A stretch of 64,000 bases of DNA from Acidobacteriota bacterium (GCA_003697135.1 RFGC01000018.1:124001-188000), one strand, 5' to 3'; shown: positions 20,701-30,258, counted from the stretch's first letter. Program-made: numbers and translations. The notes: a model not told the origin generated them from the letters alone.

Positions 20701-22158
20701 ATGAAGTTTATAAGTCACATCATAGATGGAAAAAGCGTTGCTTCAAAGAGCGGTAAAACTTTCTTTTCAGAAAATCCCGCTACAGAAGAAGTGATTGCGG
20801 AAGTTGCTTATGGTGAAGCGGAAGATGTTGATAGAGCTGTTGAAGCGGCTGATAGGGCTTTCAAGATATGGTCGCGTTTTGCGCCTTCAGAACGCGGAAA
20901 ATTGCTTTACAAAGTGGCAGAGAAACTTTTAGAAAGGAAAGAAGAATTTGCTCGTGCTGAAACTGAAGATTCGGGCAAAACTTTTCAATCAAATCTAAAC
21001 ATAGACATTCCTTTTTGTGCTGATTTTTGGCGTTACTATGCAGGAGCGGCTGATAAAGTCCGAACGCCTGTTGTCGCAAACGAGTTTGGAATTCATCGTT
21101 ACGCCATTCGTGAGCCTTACGGAGTGATAGGTGCAATTGCGCCATGGAATTTTCCTCTTGTTATGGCTACTTTGAAAATTTGCATCCCCTTAGCTTGCGG
21201 AAATACGGTCGTAATAAAAATGGCAGAACAGACGCCTTTGACTGTGACAATGCTTGCAGAGTTATTGCTTGAAGTCGGTTTTCCGCCAGGCGTTGTTAAC
21301 GTGGTTCATGGCGACGGGCAAACTGGTCAGTATCTTGTAAAACATCCCAAAGTCAAAAAGATTGCTTTCACGGGTTCATCGAAGGTTGGAAAAATCATAG
21401 GAAGTCAATGCGCTGAGATGACAAAACCTTGCTTGCTTGAAATGGGAGGAAAGTCTGCCAACATAGTTTTTGCAGACGCCGATTTAGACCTCGCAGCTAA
21501 TGGAGTTTTACAATCAGGACTAGGCAACAATGGGCAATTTTGTCTTGCCGCTTCTCGAATACTCGTCGAGGAAAAGATTGCCGATGAGTTTATAGGAAAG
21601 CTCATAAAAAAAGCAAGCAAAATAAATCTTGGTGATCCATTTGATTCTCGGACGAATTGCGGACCTTTGATCTCTCGGAAACACTTAGAGCGTGTAGAAA
21701 GTTATATCGAAATTGGCAAAAAAGAAGGTGCGAAATTGGTTTTTGGTGGAAATAGACCAGGGCATCTCAAAAAAGGCTATTTTCTTGAGCCAACAGTTTT
21801 CTGTGATATGAGACCGGGCATGAGAATTTGGCGGGAGGAGATATTCGGTCCTGTGATTGGTTTAACGACTTTCAAGACAGAAGAAGAGGCAATCGAGCTG
21901 GCGAACAACTCTGATTATGGTCTCGGAGCTTATTTTTGGTCGAGAGATGTCAACAGAGTATATCGTGTTGCGAATGCCCTTGATGCAGGGTTGGTTTTCG
22001 TGAATATGCCTTCGTATATGGTTCCACAAATGCCTGCTGGAATCCGAAATCTGAGTGGTAGTGGTTTCAATTTTGGTTTGGAGGCTCTAGAAAACTACAC
22101 AAAACTTAAAGGCATTTATGTAAACTATAGCGAGAAAATTTTTCCTTGGTTGACGTGA
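20701..22158 (+). CDS. aldehyde dehydrogenase (NAD(P)+-dependent)
   Basis: A 485-residue ALDH-superfamily enzyme oxidising an aldehyde to the acid. Cofactor and active-site motifs are seen: APWNFPL, FTGSSKVGK, the general base Glu in LEMGGKSANIVFADAD, the nucleophile Cys in NNGQFCLAASRI, and EEIFGPV. Length is typical (about 480-500). It resembles the betaine-aldehyde/4-aminobutyraldehyde/2-hydroxymuconic-semialdehyde dehydrogenase group, but no substrate can be assigned. The gene stands alone, divergent from glmM, with moaA converging downstream. Confidence 0.88.
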   Translation: MKFISHIIDGKSVASKSGKTFFSENPATEEVIAEVAYGEAEDVDRAVEAADRAFKIWSRFAPSERGKLLYKVAEKLLERKEEFARAETEDSGKTFQSNLNIDIPFCADFWRYYAGAADKVRTPVVANEFGIHRYAIREPYGVIGAIAPWNFPLVMATLKICIPLACGNTVVIKMAEQTPLTVTMLAELLLEVGFPPGVVNVVHGDGQTGQYLVKHPKVKKIAFTGSSKVGKIIGSQCAEMTKPCLLEMGGKSANIVFADADLDLAANGVLQSGLGNNGQFCLAASRILVEEKIADEFIGKLIKKASKINLGDPFDSRTNCGPLISRKHLERVESYIEIGKKEGAKLVFGGNRPGHLKKGYFLEPTVFCDMRPGMRIWREEIFGPVIGLTTFKTEEEAIELANNSDYGLGAYFWSRDVNRVYRVANALDAGLVFVNMPSYMVPQMPAGIRNLSGSGFNFGLEALENYTKLKGIYVNYSEKIFPWLT

Positions 22159-22186
22159 TTTTAAGCTTCAACGAAGACCAGTAAAT

Positions 22187-23185
22187 CTATCCTCCGATCA
22201 AACTCATTGATCGTGAGGCTGGTGTGAAATTTCGCTCGTTAATGTAGTGTCTGGGTTCTTTTTGAAGTGTGACCTTTTTGATGAAGTCGGCTATTTCTTT
22301 GTCGTTAGCACCACTTCTTAGAAGTGTGCGTAAGTCGTGTTCCTTTGTTGAAAATAGGCATGTACGGATTTGGCCGTCAGCGGTTAATCTTATTCGGGAG
22401 CAAGCTCCACAAAACATATCGGTAATCGGCGCAATTATTCCAACTTCTCCTTCAGTGCTGTCTTTGAATCTGTATTTCCATGAAGTTTCTGTGCCTCTTG
22501 AATTTTCTTTCAGTTCCAAAGGGAAGACTTCATTGATTTTCTGAAGAACTTCTTTCCCTGGAACTACAAGGTTTCGATCCCACTTTTTGGCTGAATCCAA
22601 AGGCATGTATTCAATGAATCTGATTGTCAATGCCCTTTGCCTTGCAAAGGCGGTTAAATCTACGATCTCATCATCGTTATAACCGCGGACAACCACCACG
22701 TTTATTTTTACGGGATTGAGTTCAGCTTCTTGTGCCGCTTCGATTGCCTCAAGGACCTTTTCCAGGCAATCAATACCGGTTATTCGCCTGAATTTCTCTG
22801 GCTTAAGTGTATCAAGTGAGATGGTTACTCTATCAAGTCCTGCTTTCTTCAAGATTTTTGCTTTTTCTTTCAGCAAATATCCATTTGTGGTCATTGCGAT
22901 TTCTTTAAGAGACTTTTCCGCAGTTTTCAAACTTGAAAGTTTTTCAACCAAGACTTCGACTTCTTTTCTTAACAAGGGTTCGCCACCGGTTAGCCTTAAT
23001 TTTTCTATTCCTAAAGAAGCGAAAATTTTGCTAACTCTGGTGATTTCTTCAAAGGTAAGAATTTTTTCTTTGCTTGCAAGTGGTGGTTCACCGTAAGGTA
23101 GGCAGTAAAAACAGCGAAAATTGCACCTGTCAGTCAAGCTGATGCGAAGGTCTTTAATGATTCTTCCGTATGAGTCTTTTAACAT
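22187..23185 (-). CDS. moaA: GTP 3',8-cyclase (molybdenum cofactor biosynthesis MoaA)
   Basis: A 332-residue radical SAM enzyme that converts GTP to (8S)-3',8-cyclo-7,8-dihydroguanosine triphosphate in the first step of molybdopterin synthesis. The N-terminal cluster motif is CNFRCFYC (C21, C25, C28). The C-terminal cluster cysteines are in CGACSRIRLTADGQIRTC, and the chain ends in the characteristic Gly-Gly. Length matches the family (about 330). No other moa/moe gene is adjacent except a ThiF/MoeB-like gene about 14 kb away. Last in a minus-strand series rng-pyk-ribE-moaA with gaps of about 50-100 nt. Confidence 0.96.
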   Translation of the reverse strand: MLKDSYGRIIKDLRISLTDRCNFRCFYCLPYGEPPLASKEKILTFEEITRVSKIFASLGIEKLRLTGGEPLLRKEVEVLVEKLSSLKTAEKSLKEIAMTTNGYLLKEKAKILKKAGLDRVTISLDTLKPEKFRRITGIDCLEKVLEAIEAAQEAELNPVKINVVVVRGYNDDEIVDLTAFARQRALTIRFIEYMPLDSAKKWDRNLVVPGKEVLQKINEVFPLELKENSRGTETSWKYRFKDSTEGEVGIIAPITDMFCGACSRIRLTADGQIRTCLFSTKEHDLRTLLRSGANDKEIADFIKKVTLQKEPRHYINERNFTPASRSMSLIGG

Positions 23186-23288
23186 TCGCCTGAAAGAATT
23201 CTACAGCAGTGCAAAAGGACTATCAAAGCGAAACCATCAAAGAGAACTAAATTGTGGATTTGCTACTATCTTCGAGCATCAACACGAT

Positions 23289-23903
23289 TTATGCAGAAGT
23301 ATGATGCGGTATTTCTCTACAGCTTAAAAATCTCTCGACGTATTTAGCGATTATATCAGCTTCGAGATTAACTTCATCACCAGCCTTTAGCGTGTGAAGA
23401 TTTGTAAGAGTCCATGTTTTAGGGATAATCGCAACTTCAAAGGTGTTTTCATCGAGATCGGCAATTGTTAAAGATATTCCCTCGACGGCTATTGAGCCTT
23501 TATAAACCAAGTAAGGTTTGATCTGTTCGGGATAAGAAATCTTAATAGTCCAAAAGTCTCCATTTTCCTTGATTGAGACGATTTTACCTAAGCAATCAAC
23601 ATGACCTAAAACAATATGACCGCCAAGCCTTGTTTGCAGAGTGACAGAGCGTTCGAGATTGACTTTCGCTCCGACTTTGATTTTTGAGAAAGTCGTTCGC
23701 TTTAGTGTTTCGTAAGAAACATCGGCTGAAAAGCCATTTGGAGTGACTTCTAGTGCTGTTAAGCAAACTCCGTTAACCGCTATCGAATCTCCCTCTTTTG
23801 TATCTTCAGTTACAAGGCTTGCCGAGATGCGTATTCTGGCGCCTTCGTCTCGCTTTTCTATCCGTTCAATCGTCCCAACTTCTTCGATAATACCTGTGAA
23901 CAT
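23289..23903 (-). CDS. ribE: riboflavin synthase alpha chain
   Basis: A 204-residue enzyme that dismutates two 6,7-dimethyl-8-ribityllumazine molecules to riboflavin. It begins with the diagnostic MFTGIIEEVGTI and has the two-fold internal repeat of lumazine-binding domains (first GDSIAVNGVCLTA, second KGSIAVEGISLTIAD), plus GGHIVLGHVD. Length fits (about 200-220). No FMN riboswitch was noticed upstream. It lies 52 nt downstream of pyk on the same strand. Other rib genes are not in the window. Confidence 0.96.
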   Translation of the reverse strand: MFTGIIEEVGTIERIEKRDEGARIRISASLVTEDTKEGDSIAVNGVCLTALEVTPNGFSADVSYETLKRTTFSKIKVGAKVNLERSVTLQTRLGGHIVLGHVDCLGKIVSIKENGDFWTIKISYPEQIKPYLVYKGSIAVEGISLTIADLDENTFEVAIIPKTWTLTNLHTLKAGDEVNLEADIIAKYVERFLSCREIPHHTSA

Positions 23904-23955
23904 AGCGCAAACTTTTCGATCTAGACAACATAAATTACGCTTTCCGAAACTAGTT

Positions 23956-25404
23956 TTATCTTCTCGGCACTTCTTCGCCGATAGTCCAAACGACCACAGA
24001 GCTGGAAAGTCCCAAACCTGAAAGTCTCCCTGCCATCATTACGATTGTTTCTCCCTTTTCAACAACTTTGGCTTCAAGCAAAGTTTTTTCACCGTCTTTG
24101 AGCATCTGTTCTGTTGTTGATGCTTTTTGATGAAGAAGAGGCTGAACACCCCAAATCAGCGATAGTTGGTTATAAACATCAACAGAGTTTGTCAAGGCAA
24201 ATGTTACGAGCCATGATCTGACAGATGAGAGTCTTCGTGCCATTAGCCCCGATTCTGTAAAAACAGCGACCTTGTCGGTCATTTTTTCTCTGGCGCAGAT
24301 GGCAGCAGCTTTGCAAAGTGCTTGCGAGGTTCTGCCAGTAGGCTCATCGTTAATTCTTGTGAGTCGGTTTAGTTTGGTTGATCTTATTGTTTCAGCCATT
24401 TCTATAATTCTGCGCATCATTGCAACCGACTCTATAGGATATTTACCCGTAGCTGTCTCTGCTGAAAGCATTAAAGCATCAGTTCCATCCCAGACCGCAT
24501 TTGCTACGTCTGATGCTTCTGCTCTCGTCGGACGCGGACTTTCGACCATGGATTGGAGCATTTGAGTTGCAGTAATCACGAATCGGTCTTTGAAGACTGC
24601 TTTTTCTATGATTCTTTTCTGATAGATTGGGACTTCTTCTGCGCTTGTTTCAACGCCTAGATCACCGCGTGCAACCATCAATCCATCGCTTTGCTCGATT
24701 ATTTCATCAAGATTGCGTATAGCTTCAGCTTTTTCTATTTTCGCAACTAGAAGGGGTCTGCCGTGTTTACGAGTGTTGAGCTTTTTTATAAGGTCTTTGA
24801 CTTCTTTGCAATCAGAGCCTTTTCTAACGAACGAAAGAGCTATGTAATCAACGTTTTGTTTAATCGCCCATTGAAGATCGGCTCGGTCTTTTTTTGTTAA
24901 AGATGGAATCGGCAGTTTGACGTTAGGTAGGTTAATTCCTTTTCTTTCTGATAGAATTCCGCCGTTTACAACTTCTGTGAAAATTTCATTTTCTGTTACT
25001 TTTGTAACACGAAGTTCGATTGAGCCATCGTCCAGTAAAACTCTATCGCCAATCTTGACAAACTGAGGTAATTCTTTGAAGTTTGTAGAAACTCGCTTTT
25101 CGTTGCCCTCAATTTCTTCGGAAGTTAGGACAAACTCGCTTCCGGTTTCTAAGAGGACGGGGTTAGCGTTTTGCAGAGGACCTGTGCGAATTTTTGGTCC
25201 AGCCAAATCAACCAAAACCGCCAAAGGTTTTCCAAGTTTTTGTGCCGCTCTTCTCGCTCTGTTAATTGTTTCAGCATGACCTTCTTGAGTGCCGTGAGAC
25301 ATGTTGACGCGAATGGCATTTAGCCCAGCTTCTATCATTTTTCCGATGATTTCTTCCTTGTCGGAGGAAGGCCCTAAAGTAGCTATGATCTTTGCTCTGG
25401 CCAT
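23956..25404 (-). CDS. pyk: pyruvate kinase
   Basis: A 482-residue glycolytic enzyme making pyruvate and ATP from phosphoenolpyruvate and ADP. Motifs: KIIATLGPSS at the start, RVNMSHG, DLAGPKIRTG, the catalytic region VAKIEKAEAIRNLDEII, and MVARGDLGVE followed by TATQMLQSM. The C-terminal allosteric domain has the AAAICAREK and GETIVMMAGR parts. Length is typical for the shorter type I/II form (about 470-480). It lies 90 nt downstream of rng; the rng terminator sits in that gap, so pyk probably starts a new transcript. Confidence 0.97.
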   Translation of the reverse strand: MARAKIIATLGPSSDKEEIIGKMIEAGLNAIRVNMSHGTQEGHAETINRARRAAQKLGKPLAVLVDLAGPKIRTGPLQNANPVLLETGSEFVLTSEEIEGNEKRVSTNFKELPQFVKIGDRVLLDDGSIELRVTKVTENEIFTEVVNGGILSERKGINLPNVKLPIPSLTKKDRADLQWAIKQNVDYIALSFVRKGSDCKEVKDLIKKLNTRKHGRPLLVAKIEKAEAIRNLDEIIEQSDGLMVARGDLGVETSAEEVPIYQKRIIEKAVFKDRFVITATQMLQSMVESPRPTRAEASDVANAVWDGTDALMLSAETATGKYPIESVAMMRRIIEMAETIRSTKLNRLTRINDEPTGRTSQALCKAAAICAREKMTDKVAVFTESGLMARRLSSVRSWLVTFALTNSVDVYNQLSLIWGVQPLLHQKASTTEQMLKDGEKTLLEAKVVEKGETIVMMAGRLSGLGLSSSVVVWTIGEEVPRR

Positions 25405-25440
25405 AACACAAACTAAGAGTATAAATCTCGGACTTTGAAA

Positions 25441-25483
25441 ACAAAAAGCCGAGTATTTACTTGTAGCATTCTCGGCTTTTTGT
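25441..25483. terminator. strong bidirectional terminator between rng and pyk
   Basis: A perfect 13-bp inverted repeat (25441-25453 with 25471-25483) with A- and T-rich outer ends, so each strand ends in a T-run. Its main role would be to end rng on the minus strand, 11 nt after its stop. Confidence 0.85.
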
Positions 25484-25494
25484 AATTCAGCATA

Positions 25495-27864
25495 CTAAAT
25501 GGAAGCGAAATCGAATTGCTCTCGGTGAATTGTAATGTCGCTTACTAAGTCAATTGGCCCAAGATAATCTTCGATTTCTTTAAGAACATCTTTTTCTTCA
25601 TTGCGCAGTGCTTTTGCTACGTCGGGATGGACTCTCAAGGTAACTTGTTTTATGTCTTCTGCGTGCCTAGCCAAGCGCTTAGCTTCTTCGAGAATTCTGT
25701 AGCAAACGGTTTGTGTTGATTTAATCCAACCTGAGCCTTGGCAATAAGGACATGGTGAGCAGAGAGTCCTTTCCAGAGATTGCTTCACTCTTTTTCGAGT
25801 CATTATGACAAGACCTAAATCGTTGAATGAGATTATCTTTGTCGGCGATTTGTCACGAGAAAGATGCTCTTGCAAAGCCTGCAAAACTTTCTGCCGATTT
25901 CGCTTATCTTCCATGTCAATTAGATCAAGCACAATAATACCACCTAAGTCTCTGAGTCTAATCTGTCTTGCAATTTCTTCAACGGCTTCGAGATTTGTTT
26001 TTACTATTGTGTCTTCGAGACGAACATTACCTTTGCCAATGAACTTTCCTGTGTTTACATCAATAGCAACAAGGGCTTCAGTCTGGTTTATCACAAGATA
26101 ACCGCCTGATTTAAGCCAAACTCTTGGTTTTAAGGCTTTGTCTAATTCACTTTGAACGCCGTAGGCTTCAAAAATGGGTTCGTCGCGTGTGTAAAGTTTA
26201 ACGCGATTTACGAGTTTAGGTTGAATTCGATTGACGAATTCAACTACACGCATGTATTCTTCTTCGTTGTCAACTCGAATTGCGGTAAATTCTTCCGACA
26301 GATGGTCTCGCAGAATTCTTTGCACTATATCTAAATCTTGGTAAACAAGGGCTGGTGCTTTAACTTTTTCAGCTTGCTTTTTTATGTCTTTCCATGTTTT
26401 GAGAAGATACCGCACATCTTCACGAAGTTTCTCTTCAGAAGCTCCGATACCAGCGGTGCGAACTATGAAACCTCCAGAAGGAACTCCTTCCTCGCGGTAG
26501 ATTTTCTGAATCAAATTGCGAAGACGGTTTCTTTCATTTGCAGATTCGATCTTGCGTGATACTCCAATATGCTCTATCGTCGGCATGTAAACCAAATACC
26601 GACCGGGCAAAGCAATGTGAGAAGTTATTCTAGCACCTTTGCGGGCCATTGGCTCTTTCGCTATTTGAACAAGTATTTCCTGGCCCTCATGTAGTAAATC
26701 AGTAATCGTAGGTTGGCCACGCCGTCTTTCCTCTCTGATTTTGCCGTTGCTTTCAGCTATTTCCTTCGCAATTTCTTCTTCAAGCTCTTCATGTTCAAAA
26801 CTTTCGTAATTTTCGGGTTGTCGGCTTTGGCGTCTGCGGCGATTTCCACTGCCGCGCCGCCTTCTACCACCTCGGCGAAGACTCATCTCCGCTACTATCG
26901 GCATTTCACCAATTACAATTTCAGTGTCTTCTAAGTTTTTTTTCTTTCTGTTAGTTTTTTTGTTTTTGCTGTTTTTCTTGGATTCAACTTTTGATTTTTG
27001 TTGCCGATTGGCTTCTTCTGGTTTTTTCTTTCTACTTCTTCTTTTCTTCGGAGTTTCTTCAGATTTTTGAGGCTCAATTTCGTCCTCATCAGCAATTCGC
27101 TGAAGATCAATCTCAGTAGGTTGGATTTCATGAATTATTGAGCCAACATCAGCAGTTGCAGTGGTTTCCATATCAAATTCAACTGCACGCACCTGATCAA
27201 TTATGGCTTCTTGAACGTATGCATCTTTGAACATCTCAATGGTTTCATCATCTTCTTCATCTGTGACTCTTTCCAGTTGATTGAAGAGCGGTTTTTCTTG
27301 CTTTTCGATTTCTACAATTTGCACTTCAGAGGCTTCTTCTGCGGCTTCAGTTTTGGACTTTCTACCGCGCCTTTTTCTTTTATTTTGTGTTTCTGGTTCT
27401 TGAACGATCTCATAAGGCTCAACAGTGGTGTCGAATGAGTCTGAAAGGTTGTCGAAAGGTGCTGCTATTTCATGAAGTTCATCAATTTGTTGCTCGTGTT
27501 CGAGTCTAGCTTGTGTTAACTTTTCAATAGCTTCAGGCGATACAGATTCGTGTATTGCTTCCTCGTCCGAAACTTCTTCTGAGGAAACCGTTTGCTTTGG
27601 TTTCTCGACCATGATTTTTTCTAGTTCTTCTGCTTCATCGAAGAAGTCTGAAACATAAAGGAAAGCATTGCGTTCAAGTCCTATGTCAACAAAAGCCGAC
27701 TGCATTCCCGGCAAAACCCTGCTAACTCTTCCCTTATAGACGCTACCAACCGAGCCTGTGTTTTCTTCTCCTCTTTCGATGTAGAATTCAACGACTTGTC
27801 CATCTTCGATAATGGCGATTTTTTTCTCCTTACCGTTGACGCTGATTATCATTTCTTTCGGCAT
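25495..27864 (-). CDS. rng: ribonuclease E/G family endoribonuclease with a large insertion
   Basis: A 789-residue Rne/Rng family protein that cleaves single-stranded RNA 5' ends and processes rRNA/mRNA. The N-terminal S1 region starts (SVYKGRVSRVLPGMQSAFVDIG, NAFLYVSD) and then is broken from about residue 76 to 383 by a low-complexity, E/K/R-rich insertion before resuming at ITDLLHEGQEILVQIAKE. The catalytic part has VAIDVNTGKF and IVLDLIDM (Mg-binding aspartates), and the Zn-link is CSPCPYCQGSGW. The ATG at 27864 has an AAGGA site and is preferred over an in-frame TTG at 27879. It lacks the extended C-terminal degradosome scaffold of E. coli RNase E, so rng is the closer label. The insertion might take that scaffolding role. 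Confidence 0.9.
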   Translation of the reverse strand: MPKEMIISVNGKEKKIAIIEDGQVVEFYIERGEENTGSVGSVYKGRVSRVLPGMQSAFVDIGLERNAFLYVSDFFDEAEELEKIMVEKPKQTVSSEEVSDEEAIHESVSPEAIEKLTQARLEHEQQIDELHEIAAPFDNLSDSFDTTVEPYEIVQEPETQNKRKRRGRKSKTEAAEEASEVQIVEIEKQEKPLFNQLERVTDEEDDETIEMFKDAYVQEAIIDQVRAVEFDMETTATADVGSIIHEIQPTEIDLQRIADEDEIEPQKSEETPKKRRSRKKKPEEANRQQKSKVESKKNSKNKKTNRKKKNLEDTEIVIGEMPIVAEMSLRRGGRRRRGSGNRRRRQSRQPENYESFEHEELEEEIAKEIAESNGKIREERRRGQPTITDLLHEGQEILVQIAKEPMARKGARITSHIALPGRYLVYMPTIEHIGVSRKIESANERNRLRNLIQKIYREEGVPSGGFIVRTAGIGASEEKLREDVRYLLKTWKDIKKQAEKVKAPALVYQDLDIVQRILRDHLSEEFTAIRVDNEEEYMRVVEFVNRIQPKLVNRVKLYTRDEPIFEAYGVQSELDKALKPRVWLKSGGYLVINQTEALVAIDVNTGKFIGKGNVRLEDTIVKTNLEAVEEIARQIRLRDLGGIIVLDLIDMEDKRNRQKVLQALQEHLSRDKSPTKIISFNDLGLVIMTRKRVKQSLERTLCSPCPYCQGSGWIKSTQTVCYRILEEAKRLARHAEDIKQVTLRVHPDVAKALRNEEKDVLKEIEDYLGPIDLVSDITIHREQFDFASI

Positions 27865-28081
27865 AGGTTTTCCTTTCAACTGTGAAATCGAGGAACTTTG
27901 GCTTGAAGAGTTTCCGTAAGCTAAGCAAAAGTCTTAATCATGTCGAATAGGCAATGAGAGAAACGCCGAAAAAGAGAAGCTTTAGCTAGCCGTAAGATTT
28001 ACTCTTCAAGCAAATTCTAATAAGTAGTATAAATTAGATTCTTGCGTTTGTCATCACTAGCCAGCAATTGCTTTGCAAAGC

Positions 28082-28087
28082 TATAAT
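28082..28087 (+). promoter_or_regulatory. -10 box (TATAAT) upstream of the sugar kinase gene
   Basis: A consensus TATAAT ends 11 nt before the ATG at 28099, with no Shine-Dalgarno sequence in between; the predicted leader is about 5 nt. The -35 box is unclear. Confidence 0.45.
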
Positions 28088-28098
28088 CTTCGTTTGTT

Positions 28099-29046
28099 AT
28101 GCGATTTCCCTTTAAGTTAGCAGGTGAAAAAGAGTTTGATGCAATTGGTTTCGGAACGAACGCTGTGGATTTTCTGATAGTTGTTCCCGAATATCCAAAG
28201 TTCAATTCAAAAGTGGAACTGAAAGACTACTATCAGCTTGCAGGCGGTGAGGTTGCTTCAACGATGGTTGGTTTGAGCCGATTAGGCATGAAGACCGCTT
28301 ACATTGGAAGATTTGGCGATGATGCGGCAGGTGATTTCGGACTAAAAACTCTGATTGATGAAGGCGTCAATGTTGATTTTGCCGAGAAAGTGAAAGGGGC
28401 AAGAACTCAAATAGCGTTCATCGTAATTGACGAAAGAAATGGTGAAAGAACGATTATTTGGAAGCGTGATGAGAAACTTTCATACAAACCTGAAGAAGCA
28501 CCACTTGAAGCCGCTGACAAAGGCAAAATTCTTCACATGACACCGCACGACACTGCAGCTTGCTGTGTCATGGCAAAGAAGGCTAAGTCTTCTGGAACGA
28601 TAGTTTCTTTGGATATTGATAACGTATTTGATGGGCTAGAAGACTTGCTCGAACTCGTTGATGTTTTCATATCCTCGCAGGAGTTTCAGCACAAATTTTT
28701 GGGAATAGCTGAGCAAAAGACAGCTTTGCAGGAAATAAAGGCGCGCTACGGATGCAAAATCGTCGGGACTACGCTTGGTGACAGAGGTTCTTTGATTTTG
28801 TGCGAGGATAAGTTTATTGAAACGAAGAGTTTTCAGGTGCCGGGCGGATGCAAAGATACAACAGGCGCCGGTGATGCTTTTCGTGCAGGATTTCTTTACG
28901 GTATTTTAATGAATGAAACAGTTGAAGTAGCGGCTAAATTCGCAAATGCAGTTGCCGCTTTGAAATGCCGTCAAATAGGCGCTAGAACCGCTTTGCCTGA
29001 TAGAAGTCAACTCATCAGCTTTCTTAGCTCTTATGAGATCAGCTAA
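28099..29046 (+). CDS. PfkB-family carbohydrate kinase
   Basis: A 315-residue ribokinase-like kinase that phosphorylates a sugar or nucleoside with ATP. Motifs: the first PfkB signature around LAGGEVASTMVGLSRLGMK with YIGRFGDDAAG, and the second, DTTGAGDAFRAGF (catalytic Asp in GAGD). Length is typical of the family (300-330). The substrate cannot be deduced; ribokinase, fructokinase and adenosine kinase all share these motifs. It starts 234 nt from rng (divergent) and converges with the alcohol dehydrogenase gene. Confidence 0.88.
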   Translation: MRFPFKLAGEKEFDAIGFGTNAVDFLIVVPEYPKFNSKVELKDYYQLAGGEVASTMVGLSRLGMKTAYIGRFGDDAAGDFGLKTLIDEGVNVDFAEKVKGARTQIAFIVIDERNGERTIIWKRDEKLSYKPEEAPLEAADKGKILHMTPHDTAACCVMAKKAKSSGTIVSLDIDNVFDGLEDLLELVDVFISSQEFQHKFLGIAEQKTALQEIKARYGCKIVGTTLGDRGSLILCEDKFIETKSFQVPGGCKDTTGAGDAFRAGFLYGILMNETVEVAAKFANAVAALKCRQIGARTALPDRSQLISFLSSYEIS

Positions 29047-29224
29047 TTGATATATTGACAGGCAAAGAGGAGAGAAAGGTTTGATTTCCATTAGCGCAAG
29101 TTACATTGACAATGTTCTATAGTCATCAGTTCTCTCGATAAAACTTAGCTTGTCTTTAACGAGCGCGCTTTTGATTTTGGCAAGTATAGTAGTGTTGAGC
29201 TAAGTCGCTTTTTCAGGGCAGTTA
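29047..29224. other. convergent intergenic region with several inverted repeats
   Basis: Between the 3' ends of the kinase and the alcohol dehydrogenase. There are no genes. It holds an ACATTG-A-CAATGT palindrome (29103-29115), an inverted repeat GAGAGAA/TTCTCTC (29070-29076, 29130-29136), and an 8-bp inverted repeat ACTTAGCT/AGCTAAGT (29143-29150, 29198-29205). These may be terminators or a structured RNA; no clear T-run follows any stem. Confidence 0.4.
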
Positions 29225-30232
29225 TTATTTGACTTTAAGAACTGCCGCACCGCGAATTGCATCTGTTTTAAGTGCAATCAAAGCTTCATTGCCTTTTTCA
29301 AGCGGAAAAAGCTCAATATGAGTTTTCACGCCGATTTTTGCCGCTTCTTGCAAGAAGTCCTCTCCATCTTTGCGTGTGTTGTTGGCTACTGAGCGGACGA
29401 TTCTTTCGCCATACAGAAGCTTATATTCAAATTCAGGAATTGGAGACATATAAATTCCGCCTAAAACGAGGCTTCCGCCTTTGTCAAGTGCTTGCAGAGC
29501 GACAGGGACGATTTCGCCTGCAGGAGCGAAAATGATTGCCGCATCGAGCATCACGGGCGGCTTGTCGAAAGTGTTACCTACCCAAACAGCACCAAGTTCT
29601 TCTGCTAATGCTTGATGCCGTTCTCGATCACGCGTGGCAACGTAAACATCTGCTCCGCGCCCTTTTGCTATTTGAATGCAAATGTGACCAGCCGCTCCGA
29701 ATCCATAAATACCTAATTTTGCTCCCGACCAATCAGTGATGCCGGTAAGACGCAATGCTCTATAGCCTATTATCCCAGCGCATAGAAGTGGTGCCGCTTG
29801 TAAATCGGCAAAATCTTCTGGCAAGGAGTAGGTGAAAGCAGATGGAGCTACAGCGTATTCTGCAAAACCACCGTTAACACTCCAACCTGTGAAATCTGCT
29901 TTCTCACATAGGTTTTCTTTTTCCTTGAGGCAGTAAATACACCTTCCACAAGTTCGGTTAAGCCACGCAACACCGACTCTTGAGCCGATCTCGATATTGT
30001 CAACTTTCTCGCCTTTCTTTATGACTTCCCCAACTATTTGATGGCCGGGAATAACCTTGTTTCTCTTCATCGGGAGTTCGCCTTCGCAGATGTGAAGATC
30101 GGTGCGACAAACTCCACAAGCGGAAATTTCTATCAGGACTTCGTCTTCCGCAGGCTGTGGTATTTCAGTTTCAACCAGTTGCAAGGGCTTGCTTTCAATG
30201 GGTTGAGGATTCGTTAAGATCAATGCTCTCAT
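29225..30232 (-). CDS. zinc-dependent alcohol dehydrogenase, MDR family
   Basis: A 335-residue medium-chain dehydrogenase. Catalytic zinc ligands are seen in ACGVCRTDLH (C39) and GHQIVGEV (H64). The structural zinc set is CGRCIYCLKEKENLC (C95, C98, C101, C109). The nucleotide-binding Gly motif is GIYGFGAAGH. This arrangement matches the zinc alcohol dehydrogenases that use NAD(P)H on primary alcohols. The ATG at 30232 is chosen; an in-frame TTG at 30262, overlapping the preceding SDR stop, would add 10 residues not seen in the family. Neither start has a good ribosome-binding site. It may be cotranscribed with the upstream SDR and psd. Confidence 0.88.
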   Translation of the reverse strand: MRALILTNPQPIESKPLQLVETEIPQPAEDEVLIEISACGVCRTDLHICEGELPMKRNKVIPGHQIVGEVIKKGEKVDNIEIGSRVGVAWLNRTCGRCIYCLKEKENLCEKADFTGWSVNGGFAEYAVAPSAFTYSLPEDFADLQAAPLLCAGIIGYRALRLTGITDWSGAKLGIYGFGAAGHICIQIAKGRGADVYVATRDRERHQALAEELGAVWVGNTFDKPPVMLDAAIIFAPAGEIVPVALQALDKGGSLVLGGIYMSPIPEFEYKLLYGERIVRSVANNTRKDGEDFLQEAAKIGVKTHIELFPLEKGNEALIALKTDAIRGAAVLKVK

Positions 30233-30258
30233 AGTTTTGCGAGTCCAGTTTTGATTCT

